From NCBI GenBank assembly GCA_002007465.1, contig LNAC01000684.1:203868-267867 (forward strand): a DNA stretch of 64,000 bases, written 5' to 3'. The DNA is from Ailurus styani (Eukaryota > Chordata > Mammalia > Carnivora > Ailuridae). Below the pieces are notes generated by a model. That model saw only the letters and a program-made list of their open reading frames with translations. It was not told the DNA's origin and made no database searches. Positions 13,404 to 24,041 of the stretch are shown here, piece after piece (the stretch's first letter is position 1; every line of letters starts with the position of its first letter). The position numbers and the translations under genes were made by a program.

Positions 13404-14284
13404 ACACTATTGTTGGGAATGCAAATTGGTGCAGCCACTTTGGAAAACAGTGTGGAGATTCCTCAAAAGATTAAAAATAGAGCTACCTTATGACCTTGCA
13501 ATTGCACTACAGGGTATTTACCCCAAAGATAGAGATGTAATGAAAAAAAGGGCCATATGTACCCCAATGTTCATAGAAGCAATGTTCACAATCTCCCAAC
13601 TGTGGAAAGAGCCGAGTTGCCCTTCAACAGATGAGTGGATAAAGAAGATGTGGTCCATATATACAATGGAATATGATGCAGCCATCAGAAAGGATGAAAT
13701 CTGGGCACCTGGGTGGCTCAGTTGGTTAAGCAACTGCCTTCGGCTCAGGTCATGATCCCGGAGTCCCGGGATCAAGTCCCACATCAGGCTCCCACATCTG
13801 CGGGGAGTCCGCTTCTCCCTCTGACCTTCTCCCCTCTCATGCTCTTGCTTGCTCTCGCTCTCTCTCTCTCAAATAAATAAAATCTTTAAAAAAAAATAAA
13901 AAAAAAAGAAAGGATGAAATCTAATTTTTGTATCAACATGGTTGAGACTGGAGGGATTATTCTGAGTGAAATAAGTCAAGCAGACAAAGTCAATTATCAT
14001 ATGGTTTCATTTACTTGTGGAACATAAAGAAAAACATGGAGGACATTAGGGAAGGAAAGGAAAAGTGAATTGGGGTAAATCGGAGGGGGAGATGAAAGAT
14101 GAGAGACTGTGGATTCTGAGAAACAAACTGAGGGTTATGGAGGGGAGGGGAGTGGGGGGATGGGTGAGCCTGGTGGTGGGTACTAAGGAGGGCACGTATT
14201 GCATGGAGCACTGGGTGTGGTGCATAAAAAGTGAACCTTGGATCACCGAAAAAATAAAATAATAAAATAAAATAAATAAAATAA
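13404..14284 (+). mobile_element. Forward 3' segment of the twin-primed L1, interrupted by a SINE
   Basis: The segment continues ORF2 exactly where the inverted part stops (plus-strand CWECKLVQPLWKTVWRFLK, then IKKMWSIYTMEYDAAI). It runs through the 3' UTR to an AAATAA-type tail. The right target duplication aaggattttcatt is at 14285-14297 and pairs with 12564-12576. A CAN-SINE (13703-13906) interrupts it. Reading frames are dead. Confidence 0.93.
13703..13906 (+). mobile_element. CAN-SINE inside the L1
   Basis: It begins gggcacctgggtggctcag and ends in TC-rich sequence, AAATAAATAA and poly-A. A perfect 16-bp target duplication, agaaaggatgaaatct, lies at 13687-13702 and 13907-13922. It is the youngest layer of this nest. 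Confidence 0.97.
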
Positions 14285-14297
14285 AAGGATTTTCATT

Positions 14298-14462
14298 TAT
14301 TTTTGGGAGAGAGAGAGAGAGAGAGCAAGCACGAGCAGGGGGAGGGACAGAGGGAGAAGCAGACTCCCCCACTGAGCAAGGAGCCTGACGAAGGGCTAAA
14401 TCCCAAGACCCTGGGATCATGACCCGAGCTGAAGGCAGATGCCTAATGGATTGAGGCGCCCC
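14298..14462 (-). mobile_element. Head half of the CAN-SINE split by the L1
   Basis: The sequence from 'tatttttgggagagagagag' to 'gattgaggcgccccctcc' is the remaining body of a reverse CAN-SINE. The tail half lies before the L1. The target copy cctggaata recurs just after it, near 14466. Confidence 0.85.
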
Positions 14463-14474
14463 CTCCCTGGAATA

Positions 14475-15849
14475 CTTCATTCCATTTACCCACACTAAAA
14501 GAGGATCAAGGAAGGGAAGTAATAAGCCTACAGCCATGCAACTAGGAGGTAAATGGAAAATCTAGAAGGAAGGAGACCCTAGATCACCTCAGTGCAAGTG
14601 TAAAGCCTCTTTGCCCAACCACAGTGGAGGACCAGAGGCTGGCCCACCTTGGACCACAGGGCATGGGGCAGCCAGAGTATTCTGGGATATCTCTGGGCCT
14701 GGGGTTGTGTCCATTTGGGGAGACTCTCCATGACATCTCTGATGGCTCCAGTTCCTCTGCTGCAAAATAACATCCCTCTCGTAAGCCTGAGTGCATATTT
14801 GAGACTGCTCGGCAGCACTGGCTGCATGGTTTCTGGACCCAGAGAAAAACAAAAATGTGGGCTCTTTGTTCAAAAAGCAGGAAAAATGTGCCATTAAAGT
14901 TCTAAAATATAAAGCTTTCTTCATCCTTCTGTGATTTCTCTCTCTCCATGTGTCATAAGGGTTTATATTTTCTATTTAATCTTTTTTCCCCTTTTTAAAA
15001 ATTTAAATTCAATTAGCCAACATAGAGTCTTATAATCCCTTGAACTTGAACTTGGGGCTGTCCAAGTGCCAGCCTTCCCAGGCATCAGGACAAGGCTTGG
15101 GACTTGGCATACATATGCATGCATCCTTCCACCTGCCAGGTCCCCCTTCCACAGAATGACTGTCATAGCTGGGTCTTAGAAGGGTGACCCCAATGATATT
15201 CTGAGCCACCTTCTGAAAGCTCCTGGTAATGCCACCTCCAGGCATGGAGGTGTTTGGTGATGCTTAGAGATGCTGTGAGGAGCCTGACTTGGATCTTCCA
15301 ACACACCCTAAGGTCCACAGGTGAGGAGGACCTCAAGGATTATTGAGCAGGTGATTGCAGAAAAGGGGAGCCTGGGGCTCTGGGAGTGGGAGAAGGGGGA
15401 GACAGGGGGCAGTGGGAGATGGATGATACCGGGGCTGAGGCCTCAACTCCCCAGTTCAAGCTCCACTGTTCCATCAGATTTCACTTACAAACACAAACTT
15501 AAAGACAAAATTATTAAGAATTTCAAGGTGGTGGCTGAAGAACATTAAATCCCAAGCACAGGGCTCTGGAGAGCTTGGGGGCCCATTCCAGGAGACAAAG
15601 AAGCTGGGAGGGTGCAGTCTTGTGGACTTGGGCATGACCAACCGCAGTATGGAAGATGGAATGGGGAGCTAGTGGTCTTCTTTTTCTCTGTTGCCATGAT
15701 GAAGACCATACACACAGGGTGAACCCTTTCTAATATAGTAGCACACGTCAACATTATCTTTCACTGTAATGTGGTTCCTGACCTGGCATCCCCCGGGCCA
15801 TCAAGGAGTGCATGCTCCCATCTCCCAGTCACAGTGAACACACATTCTC
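14475..15849 (+). other. Intronic stretch, nothing recognised
   Basis: No exon, SINE or young L1 is seen. Short open frames on both strands look like chance. Confidence 0.5.
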
Positions 15850-16310
15850 CCTAGCACACCTAACATCAAATTTACTGTCTTAACCATCTTTAAGTGTGCA
15901 GGTCAGTGACATCAAGTACACTCATGCTTTTGTGCAGCCTTCCCCACCATCCATCTCCAGAACAATTTCATCTCCCCGATCTAAAAAGGTGTCCCCATTA
16001 AAACCCAACTGCAATTCCCTCTCTCCCAGCCACCATTCTACTTTCCATTTCCAGGGATGTGACTCCTTTAGGGACTTCATAGAATAGGAATCCTGCAGTG
16101 TGTGTCCCTCTGGGACAGGTTTATTTACTTAGCATAATGTCATCATGGCTCATTCATGTTGTGACGTGTGTCAGAATGTCCTTCCTTTCAGAGCCTGAGT
16201 ACCATTCTGTTGGGCGCTCATGCTACCTTTTGCTTATCCATTCTTCCAACCAGGGACCCTTGCATGACTTTCACCTTTGGTTCACTGTGAATAATGCTAC
16301 TATGGTCATT
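15850..16310 (-). mobile_element. Old L1M-type LINE relic, reverse
   Basis: 'ccatctttaagtgtgcaggt', 'ccatccatctccagaacaat', 'tagcataatgtcatcatggc' and 'ctgtgaataatgctactatg' follow the reverse complement of the L1M 3' region. Confidence 0.7.
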
Positions 16311-16424
16311 ATTCTTGAAAATGTCTGTAGCGTTTTGCTAGAGAAAATGGTTTTCAATTCTGGGCCCCCTTCTTCTCCAGGCATTCAAAGGCTGAGTGAC
16401 TTTTTCTCCGTCTGGCGTCCCTGT

Positions 16425-16560
16425 CTCTCAGCTTCATCTCCATTTTTTCATCTGTAAGAACAATGAGACCTCCAGCCTCCTGAGGCTCTGATCAGGATTG
16501 ATGAGATTATGTTAGTGGAACCCACTGAGTGTGTCGGAAGAGAGGCCCCGCAAAACACAA
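16425..16560 (+). mobile_element. Possible MIR relic
   Basis: 'ctcagcttcatctccatttt' followed by 'catctgtaagaacaatgaga' and 'atcaggattgatgagattat' parallels the MIR/MIRb core. It is weak. Confidence 0.4.
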
Positions 16561-17490
16561 AGTGCTATTATCACTGCCGCAGAATCAAAAACTCCTCCTG
16601 TCCAAATACTTATTGTTCATAAAAGTTTTAGCAAGTAAGGCTACCTACTGGGCAGCTCTAATCCCCATAAAGAAAATGATTTCTCCAGCCAGGAATTAAT
16701 AAATTCTTAGCACATACTAAAATATCTTCTTGGCTTGGTTATGATGCTTACATAATGAAGTTACTTTGATTATAACCATTAATCAAATCCATGTTTCCAA
16801 GCTACTGTAGGCTGTATTGGAGGTTAAACTTAACAAGAGTGGCAACAGCCCCACTTCCTGGTAGCTCGGCTGGGGCTTTGGGACATGATTAAATGTGTCA
16901 AGGCAAAGACAGAAAACATTTAAGATTCATACTGTATTCACTCTGAGCTTGTTTTAAGTGACATTAGTAGAAGACAGTTGGCTTCTTTTGCATGACAAGT
17001 ATGAATATTAACCAAAAGGTATTAAAAACAGTATTTTCCCACCATTTGCAGAAAGATAGGCAGGACGTCTCTTCCTTCTTCCCCTGCCTCCTACCCTGCC
17101 CCCCGCCTTGTCTGGCCATGTACAGAGAAGCTACATTCTGTCTAATGAGACTTCCTAGCAATTAATGTAGAAAGAAGGAAATAGTAAATAGACTCTGATT
17201 TCCTGCTGACGGTGATGGTAAAAAATAAATTTTAAAATGTAGGAAAATGGGCTATGTCATCATGAAAAATTGGGTGAAGTATAGAATATTCATTTGGAAA
17301 AAAAATTGGTGGTGGAGGCCATCCCCCGGGGTGATTCCCAGTGGTCCTCACCTCCTGGTTTGTAAAGCCTTGAAAAGCACGTCCTACATTTTACCAGGGT
17401 CCTTGGTCTATGTGCCCAAGAGCATCCGGCAGACGTGGTGGTAAATCACTCAGGTTAGATTGTAGACTGCAGCTTCCATCTTGGGCATGG
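16561..17490 (+). other. Apparently unique AT-rich intronic stretch
   Basis: No repeat or exon is recognised. The AT-rich part 16660-16830 is marked separately as a possible conserved element. Confidence 0.45.
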
Positions 17491-17492
17491 GA

Positions 17493-17514
17493 GCGTGTGT
17501 GCGTGTGTGTGTGT

Positions 17515-17545
<31 letters not shown>

Positions 17546-17581
17546 CGTGTGTATGTGTGTGCGTGTGTGTGTGTGTGTGTC
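17493..17581 (+). repeat. Imperfect (GT)n microsatellite
   Basis: This is about 89 bp of GT repeat broken by GC and TA steps. Long HTHTHT or VCVCVC frames over it are artefacts of the dinucleotide. Confidence 0.95.
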
Positions 17582-18424
17582 TGATCACTTGCTCCAGGGA
17601 AGCCTGCCATCGTGTCACCAGGACATGCAGGTGGCTGCAGAGGACCATGAGGATTGGAAGTTTCTGGCTAACAGCCTGTAAAGACCCCAGGTCCACCAGT
17701 GTAGGAGCTGGGAAACGGATTCTCCCCCAGTCAAGCTTTCCTCTTCTTACTATTTGGAAGGAGTTCTTGGATGGCAAGAAGTTTCCATGGAAACAGAACC
17801 AGCAGCTTCCCGTGGCTTGGGGATGGATACACAGAACACTTGGGTCCAAAGCCATGTTCTAACTTTTGAGCATTTGCACAGAAGCACACAGAGAGAAGAT
17901 AAGCCATTATCCCCACTGACACTCGGGGTGGTAGATTCAGCCACATTCTGCTGCTTCAGCTGTAATGTGTGTTGCCTTGTGGCATCCTGGAACGCAGGGC
18001 AGGGTCTCCTACAGCTGAGATCACAGAACCTCCCTCTCTAGGGTACCCCAGGGGCTTCTTGCCCCTGAAGATTCTTGTTCAAGACAGGTTAGTCCCCGGG
18101 ACCTTGATCCTGCCTTCTACCCCAAAATCCCCACACGATGTTTAATATCTGATATGTTGCCTTTTCCTTGAAGCCACTTTGACCACCCGGTTTTCATCCT
18201 GAGTCAACATCCATTCCCACAGAACCCTTTTTCTTTGGCTCCTAATGTATGTTTCCATTTGCTTGCATAAGTGTTTATGTGTTTTTCTTAATTTGGTTAT
18301 CTGGATTTGGTTATAACATTTGGTTTATTTTATTAGATTATCATTCCCCCCCACACGTCTTTTTCATTTGTTTGTGCTAGTTTCAAGGACATAAAATGCC
18401 CTTTGAAAAACATCTGGTGTGATA
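17582..18424 (+). other. Intronic stretch, nothing recognised
   Basis: No exon or interspersed repeat is supported. Confidence 0.45.
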
Positions 18425-18645
18425 CAGATGATGATAATTATAGCTAACACGTATTAAGCCCTATGTTGAGAATTTTATCTGCTTTTCACTTTTATAGCAA
18501 CCTTAGGAGGTAGGTGCTATTTTTACCCCAATTTTAGGTGTGCAGAAATTGAGGCAGAGACACACTGAATGACTCATTCAAGGTTACACAAGTAGTAAAC
18601 AGTGGAGCCAGAATTAAAACATAGGCAGCCTAAACTATTCCCACC
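18425..18645 (+). mobile_element. MIR SINE relic
   Basis: 'cacgtattaagccctatgtt', 'gcaaccttaggaggtaggtg', 'attgaggcagagacacactg' and 'gttacacaagtagtaaacag' are in MIR order, so this is a fairly complete copy. Confidence 0.75.
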
Positions 18646-18689
18646 TGGTTCTGCATCCAGGAATGACTGAGTTAATCTTGCCTGTTCTT

Positions 18690-18892
18690 TTTTGGGGGGG
18701 GATTTTTTTAGATTTAATTGAGAGAGAGAGGGAGAGAGCACAAGCAGGGGGAGTGGCAGGCAGAGGGAGAGGGAGAAGCAGATTCCCTGCTGAGCGGGGA
18801 TACTGATGTGGTGCTCTGTCCCAGGACCCTGGGATCATGACTTGACCCCAAGGCAGATGCTTAACCAACTGAGCCACCCAGGTGCCCCATTT
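18690..18892 (-). mobile_element. CAN-SINE, reverse
   Basis: It has a reverse tail, GA-rich part and inverted head 'ctgagccacccaggtgcccc'. The 12-bp target duplication ttgcctgttctt lies at 18678-18689 and 18893-18904. Confidence 0.96.
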
Positions 18893-18989
18893 TTGCCTGT
18901 TCTTGAACTGTCTATCCAATAGGATCATACGGTCTGTACTGTTTGGTGTCTCCCTTCTTTTATTCGGTGTTAGTTTATATGATATCTAC

Positions 18990-19260
18990 AACATACATAC
19001 AGAGACTTCAGGTGTTTTCACTGCTGTATAATATTTCTTTGCATGAATTTTGGTGGTTATTTATTTTGGAATTTTCAGATTCTACACGACTATGAACATT
19101 TCTGTATGTGAACCCTGGAAACTTATGTAAGGATTTCTTTAGGGAACATATAAGAAAGCTAAGGTATACATATTTCTTTAGACTTACAAAACAATACCAA
19201 GCAGCTCTCAAAAAGAGTTGTACAAATTTACAGTCTCATCATCAATTTTTGTGATCAATT
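18990..19260 (-). mobile_element. Old L1M-type relic, reverse
   Basis: 'tcactgctgtataatatttc', 'ctatgaacatttctgtatgt' and 'aaacaataccaagcagctct' follow the reverse complement of old L1 3' ends. Confidence 0.6.
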
Positions 19261-19489
19261 TGTTGAAAACGGTGGTTTTTCAAGAATGGCTTCTGAACGA
19301 GCTGCAGGAACAGCACCTGGGAACTTGCTAGACGCAGCCTGAAAAACCATCCATTAGACCCTGGTGCATGCCAGAGCACGACAACCACGACTGTAGGGCT
19401 TTCCTGGGCATGGTCCCCCACCCCCAGTCACCTGGAGCCTTGCTCTGAGGTCCTGTGAGAGTGTTGGGGGCAGAAACAGCACGGAGTTT

Positions 19490-19610
19490 GGAATCGGAAG
19501 AGCTGACTGGGTTCTGGCTCTGCCAATTTGTGAACTATAAGCTTCAGTGAGTGTTTTTCCTCTGAGCCTGATTCCTCACTGGGTACCATGGTGATGCCTC
19601 CTCAGTACAA
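19490..19610 (+). mobile_element. Possible MIR relic
   Basis: 'gagtttggaatcggaagagc', 'tgggttctggctctgccaat' and 'cctctgagcctgattcctca' resemble the MIR 5' half. Confidence 0.5.
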
Positions 19611-20144
19611 AGCAGCTGCCAAGATCAAATACACGGGAAGTCCTTCCTAGACTGTAAGGGCTTAAAATGTTAGTTACTTTTTCCTCTTGCTCATATTTGC
19701 ATCCATGATTAGTTTTCCCAACTAGATTTACATTCCACCAAGGCCGAAGAGATTTCATACATATGTATATAGGCAAGGACCAGAAGGGGGAAAAAAGCCA
19801 GCCTTAGGGTGATGGGATTATAGAGATTTTACAGATCAAACCATGTCATGTGGTTTTCATAAGGTTTGAGCAATCAATGAAACATGCATAAAAGTAAATT
19901 TCACGTTCGTAGGTTCTAAATGAAATATTAATGGATTTGGTAAATAATAAAATGGTTCTATTCATCTAGAAAATTGGCATCATACGTTAAAAAAAAAAGA
20001 AAAAGAGAGTGTTTTCTAAGTGCTGAATTCTGGCCCCTTGATATGAAGAGAATGAGGTGAGGGCTTGCTTACTTTCCAAGAGGAAGTGTTTGAGTGTTAT
20101 TCTCAAAGGGGTTACTGCCATGGGTCGCTAGAAGGGTCTGTATT
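19611..20144 (+). other. Intronic stretch, nothing recognised
   Basis: No exon or repeat is supported. Confidence 0.45.
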
Positions 20145-20290
20145 TGTGTACATGTGTACCTGCGTGTGTACGCAGGTGAGCCTGTGAGTGACTGTGTGAT
20201 GTGTGTGCATTCATCTACGCGTGCACGTGTGCATACGTCTATAGGCACACAGGTGTGTGCACACCTGTACGTGTGTGTGCTGGAGGCCCA
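20145..20290 (+). repeat. Degenerate TG/CA-rich region with inverted repeats
   Basis: This is a decayed TG-type simple repeat with two short hairpins: acctgcgt/acgcaggt around 20159-20178, and acaggtgtg/cacacctgt at 20249-20268. Confidence 0.7.
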
Positions 20291-22400
20291 AGGCAATTCC
20301 TGAGTCACCGGGGCATTTGAGTTCTCTTACGCTCTTTCTCCCGAATTTTATAGGAAAGCCAAAATGACAGGAACTTTTAACAATGTTTATTAGAAAATAA
20401 ATATGCCATTAAATGTTTCTTTTTTAAGAGTTTTCTCTTTCAAAAAGAAAAAAAAAAAGGAAAGGGCCCTGATGGTCTCTTGCCCTATATTTTGGGTTTG
20501 CTAAAGCCACGCCTGTTTGGAAAAGAGCTTATGGAAATACAAAACAGCACCGATGACTCTGCAGACAGAAAACCACCTTTTCTGAAGGAACGAGCAGCAC
20601 CATTAAACACAGCCTGGTGGGAGCCTGAGCCAGCTGCCTTGCCTTCCTGAGCTCAAGGCAAGGAAAGTTCTCTTTACATCCGGAACCGTAGGGTTAATGA
20701 CCCTGAAGGGTGGCAGTCACGTCCTAGCTCACGAGTACATGCCAGGATCCGCGGGTGCACAGGCACACGCTCACGCACTGACACGCACATACACCCGAGC
20801 AGCCCAAATCGGTGCTTCTCCTGGCTTTGTGCTGTGGCCTTGTGAGTCGGATCCAGGCGTGAAATCCGCGAACGCTCCCGGGGCTTGCTTGGGGGACATT
20901 TTCAGGGTACGTGCGGGCAGGGGGCAGCTCTCGGTGTCTCCTGTTTACGGCAGTTGGTAAATCTTACAAAGGAAGAAAGAGAAAGGAGCAAGGGGAGCTT
21001 GGCAAGCAGCGGTGTTAATCAGGAGATATTTTATGACCGAGTGCCTCTCAGGGGGCTTTGAGATTTCAGAGGCTCGTGAAGTGAAATGTGGACCCGTCCC
21101 TCCGCGGGCAGGCAAGCAGGCACTAATTGAGGTGTTGACGGCTCTAAATGAAGCAGAAACCCGCTAGGAAGACTCAGCGATGAGTGCTGTCGGCGGTGCA
21201 TGCCGGGACGTCAGTGGTTTTCATTCACTGCTCGTTCATGCAAGTAAGTGTGCGCTTAAGCACGAGCCCTGGTCTCTTGCAGCCACAGCCCGGGCTACAA
21301 AGCCGCAGGCAGCCATCTGCGGATTAAAAACCTCCCCTTTAGGGTTTCCCCAACTTGTTGTCTGTACAGATGACTATTTATCTTGTGTATTTCCCCTAAT
21401 GCCTATAGAAAACAGGTATAGGAAGTGTGTAAGCCTGTCCCAAGATATTCAGGCATATTAAAGAACATTTAAAAGCTTCCCATGAAGAAAGATGGTAGCA
21501 GTATCCTCTCCATCCCGTGTGGAGAGTATTTAAGCAACAGGCGCTGGGGTTTTACCTCACTTGACCTTTAATATTTAACATGGAAGCATGATGTCTGCAG
21601 AGGCACCTGCTTCCTTCCCAGAGAGCCTTGGATGCCCCAAGAGGAGGGATCGTGAGCACTGGCTCAACACTCAGCCCGTGCCGTTCTGAAATCTGCTCAG
21701 TTCTAAGAACAAGTGATGCCAGCGTGTGTATGTAATGAGGGCTTTCAAACATGGATGTGTTTGTGTGTGCATGTGTCAATAGCAAATGAGCTGTAAGGAA
21801 AATGCCCTCATCGGAGCAGATGTCTCCCTAATGACAGGGACAGAAGGTAGGGTTTAAACGGCTTGTAGCTGCTCAGGGTAAGTGCACACGAAGTCCTGGG
21901 TGCAGCTCTGTCTGCAGCAGCCAGAGCAGTGGTGTTCGGACTGGAGCCCACCTCCGAGTCAGTGGCGGGCACAGAACACAGGTGACCTGGCCTTGCTGAG
22001 CGTCTGATCCTGCAGGTCTCGGGAAGGACCCGGAGGCTGCATGTCCCCACACGTTTCCAGTGACCACACACTGAGACCCACTGGTCCAGAGGGATGCGTA
22101 ACTGGCTCCAAATATGTCCTGTCCACTTTGACATGGATGATTGGATATGTTCCATCAAAAAGTATAAACACTGTTGTTTTCAATTCCACATCATAACATA
22201 GCAAACATCCTTAACCCTGCTTTCCCCTTGATATTTACTCAAAAGAAATTTAGGTGAATACTTTGAGATGAAGAAAAAAAATTGTGTGTATGATATCCAA
22301 GCCAGAAACTGTGCAGTAAACTTAGTAGATCCCATGACATAACAATTTAAGGATTCTTTGTACTGATAAACAAGCAAACCACAAAGCAAAACAAAATGGC
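20291..22400 (+). other. Apparently unique intronic stretch
   Basis: No exon or interspersed repeat is recognised. The part 20990-21180 is noted separately as a possible conserved non-coding element. Confidence 0.45.
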
Positions 22401-22439
22401 AAACGGGAAGAGATACCGTAACATAAACCAGAGAAAGGG

Positions 22440-22662
22440 TCATCAGGTGATAAATATCAAGAGAAACAAAACATTGGGAAAAAGTGAAAAAGGTTACGGA
22501 GGGGATGGGGTAACTGGGTGGCGGACATTAAAGAGTGCATGTGATGCAACGAGCACTGGGTATTATTTAGGACTGATGAATCACTGACCTCGACCTCTGA
22601 AACCAATAATACACTATATGTTAATTAACTGAATTTAAATTAAAAAATCAAAAAAAGAAGAA
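22440..22662 (+). mobile_element. L1 3' end fragment, forward
   Basis: 'ggaggggatggggtaactgg', 'gtgatgcaacgagcactggg' and 'acactatatgttaattaact', then an A-rich tail, match the 3' UTR end of carnivore L1. It is 5'-truncated. Confidence 0.8.
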
Positions 22663-22719
22663 ACGGAAATTTCAGAAAGCAACTATCAAGATACTCAAAT
22701 TCTTTTGTTATGAAATTAA

Positions 22720-22826
22720 GTGATTTTTTTTAATTTTATTTTTTCAGTGATCCAATATTCATTGTTTATGCACCACACCCAGTGCTCCGTGCTATACGTG
22801 CCCTCCTTACTACCCACCACCAGTGA
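22720..22826 (-). mobile_element. Short L1 3' end, reverse
   Basis: About 107 bp, 'ttcagtgatccaatattcat' to 'gtgccctccttactacccac', is the inverted 3' end of the young carnivore L1. A short repeat agtgat flanks it. Confidence 0.8.
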
Positions 22827-22894
22827 TCGTTTTTGCCAACAAATGCAGAGCAGGTTAAAGACTGAAAGTGTCAGGTTGATTAGGAGGTTGGGGA

Positions 22895-23187
22895 CACTGG
22901 TACTTAAGTCCTACAAATGGAAATGCCAGCTGGCGACGCCTTTTGGGAAGCCCGCTTGGCCACATGTGATGCAATTTTGCACGAACACATCTTTTGACCC
23001 TGCGATTCCCTTTCTCATATTTCACCCTGAAAAATGATTTGATATATGTGTATGTATAAGGATGCTTCTTGCCACCTTGCTTATAATAAAAACCTTCAGG
23101 CACAGCATAAGTATTCATGATTATTTAAATAAGTGATTACATAGCCATAGAATGGTATATGATCCAGCCATTAAAACAGTGAAAAGG
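22895..23187 (+). mobile_element. Old L1M-type relic, forward
   Basis: 'cacatcttttgaccctgcga', 'gttgcc'-like degraded motifs and 'atagccatagaatggtatat' are forward old L1 sequence. Confidence 0.55.
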
Positions 23188-23189
23188 TA

Positions 23190-23766
23190 CCTGTATTGTT
23201 TGTTTGGGTTGCCAAAACAGCCTACCACAGGCTCGGTGACGTAAATCACAGACTGAACTTCCACACAGCTCCAGAGGCTGTTAGTTCAAGACAAAGTCAC
23301 CTGCAGGTTGAGCCCCTCCTTGGGTGCCGATGGCTACCTTCTCGCTGTGTCTCCACGTGCCCCTTGTTCCACATGCCATATCCCTGAGGCCTCCCCCTCT
23401 TCTTAAAATGACACCAGCCCTATTGGATTAGGGACCTACCCTCAGGACATCATCTAACCTTAGTGATCTTTTTAAAGGCCTTATCCCAAATGCAGTCACA
23501 CTGGGGGCCGAGGACATCAAAACATGAATTATAGGAGCCTGGATGGTTCAGTTGGTTAAGTGTCTGCTTTTTCGGCTCAGGTTATGATCTCAGGGTCCTG
23601 GGATCAAGTCCCGCATTGGGCTCCCTGCTCGGTGGGGAGCCTGCGTCTCCCTCTCCCTCTGTCCCTTCCCCCTGCTTGTGCTCTCTCTCTCAAATAAATA
23701 AGTTAAAAATCTTAATACAAAAATACAAATTATATTTTGGGGGGGCACAATTCAGTCCATAACAAT
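23190..23766 (-). mobile_element. MLT1-like MaLR LTR, reverse, split by a SINE
   Basis: 'gtttgtttgggttgccaaaa', 'gacaccagccctattggatt', 'tccctaat'-type motifs and 'ttttgggggggcacaattca' follow the reverse MLT1 LTR. A CAN-SINE at 23534-23724 is inserted near its end. Confidence 0.75.
23534..23724 (+). mobile_element. CAN-SINE, forward
   Basis: It is a diverged head (ggagcctggatggttcag), with a CT-rich part, AAATAAATAA and an A-rich end. A short repeat aattata flanks it. Confidence 0.9.
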
Positions 23767-23832
23767 ACAATATCTATTGAATAAAAAAGCCTATAAGTCA
23801 TAATTATTTCATGTTCTTGAACATGTATTTAA

Positions 23833-24041
23833 GGGCACCTGGGTGGCTCAATCAGTTAGGCATCTGAATTTTTATTTTGGCTCAGGTTGTGATATCAGGG
23901 TCGTGAGACTGTGCACCGTGTGGGGCTCTGTGCTCAGAAGGGAGTCTGCTTGAGACTCTTTCTCCCTCTCCCTCTGCCCCTCACCCTGCTTGCATGCTCT
24001 CTGTCTCTCTCAAATAAATAAATAAATAAAATTAAAAAAAA
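23833..24041 (+). mobile_element. CAN-SINE, forward
   Basis: It has the head gggcacctgggtggctcaat, a CT-rich middle, and a tail of AAATAAATAAATAAATAAAATT then poly-A. It lies 70 bp beyond the preceding LTR. Confidence 0.93.

Noticed and set aside
12572..13755. Possible reverse-transcriptase gene
   Set aside because: The ORF2-like frames are short, shifted and on opposite strands. They belong to one dead, inverted L1 copy.
17391..17862. HTHTHT and VCVCVC open frames on both strands
   Set aside because: They are translations of a GT/CA microsatellite.
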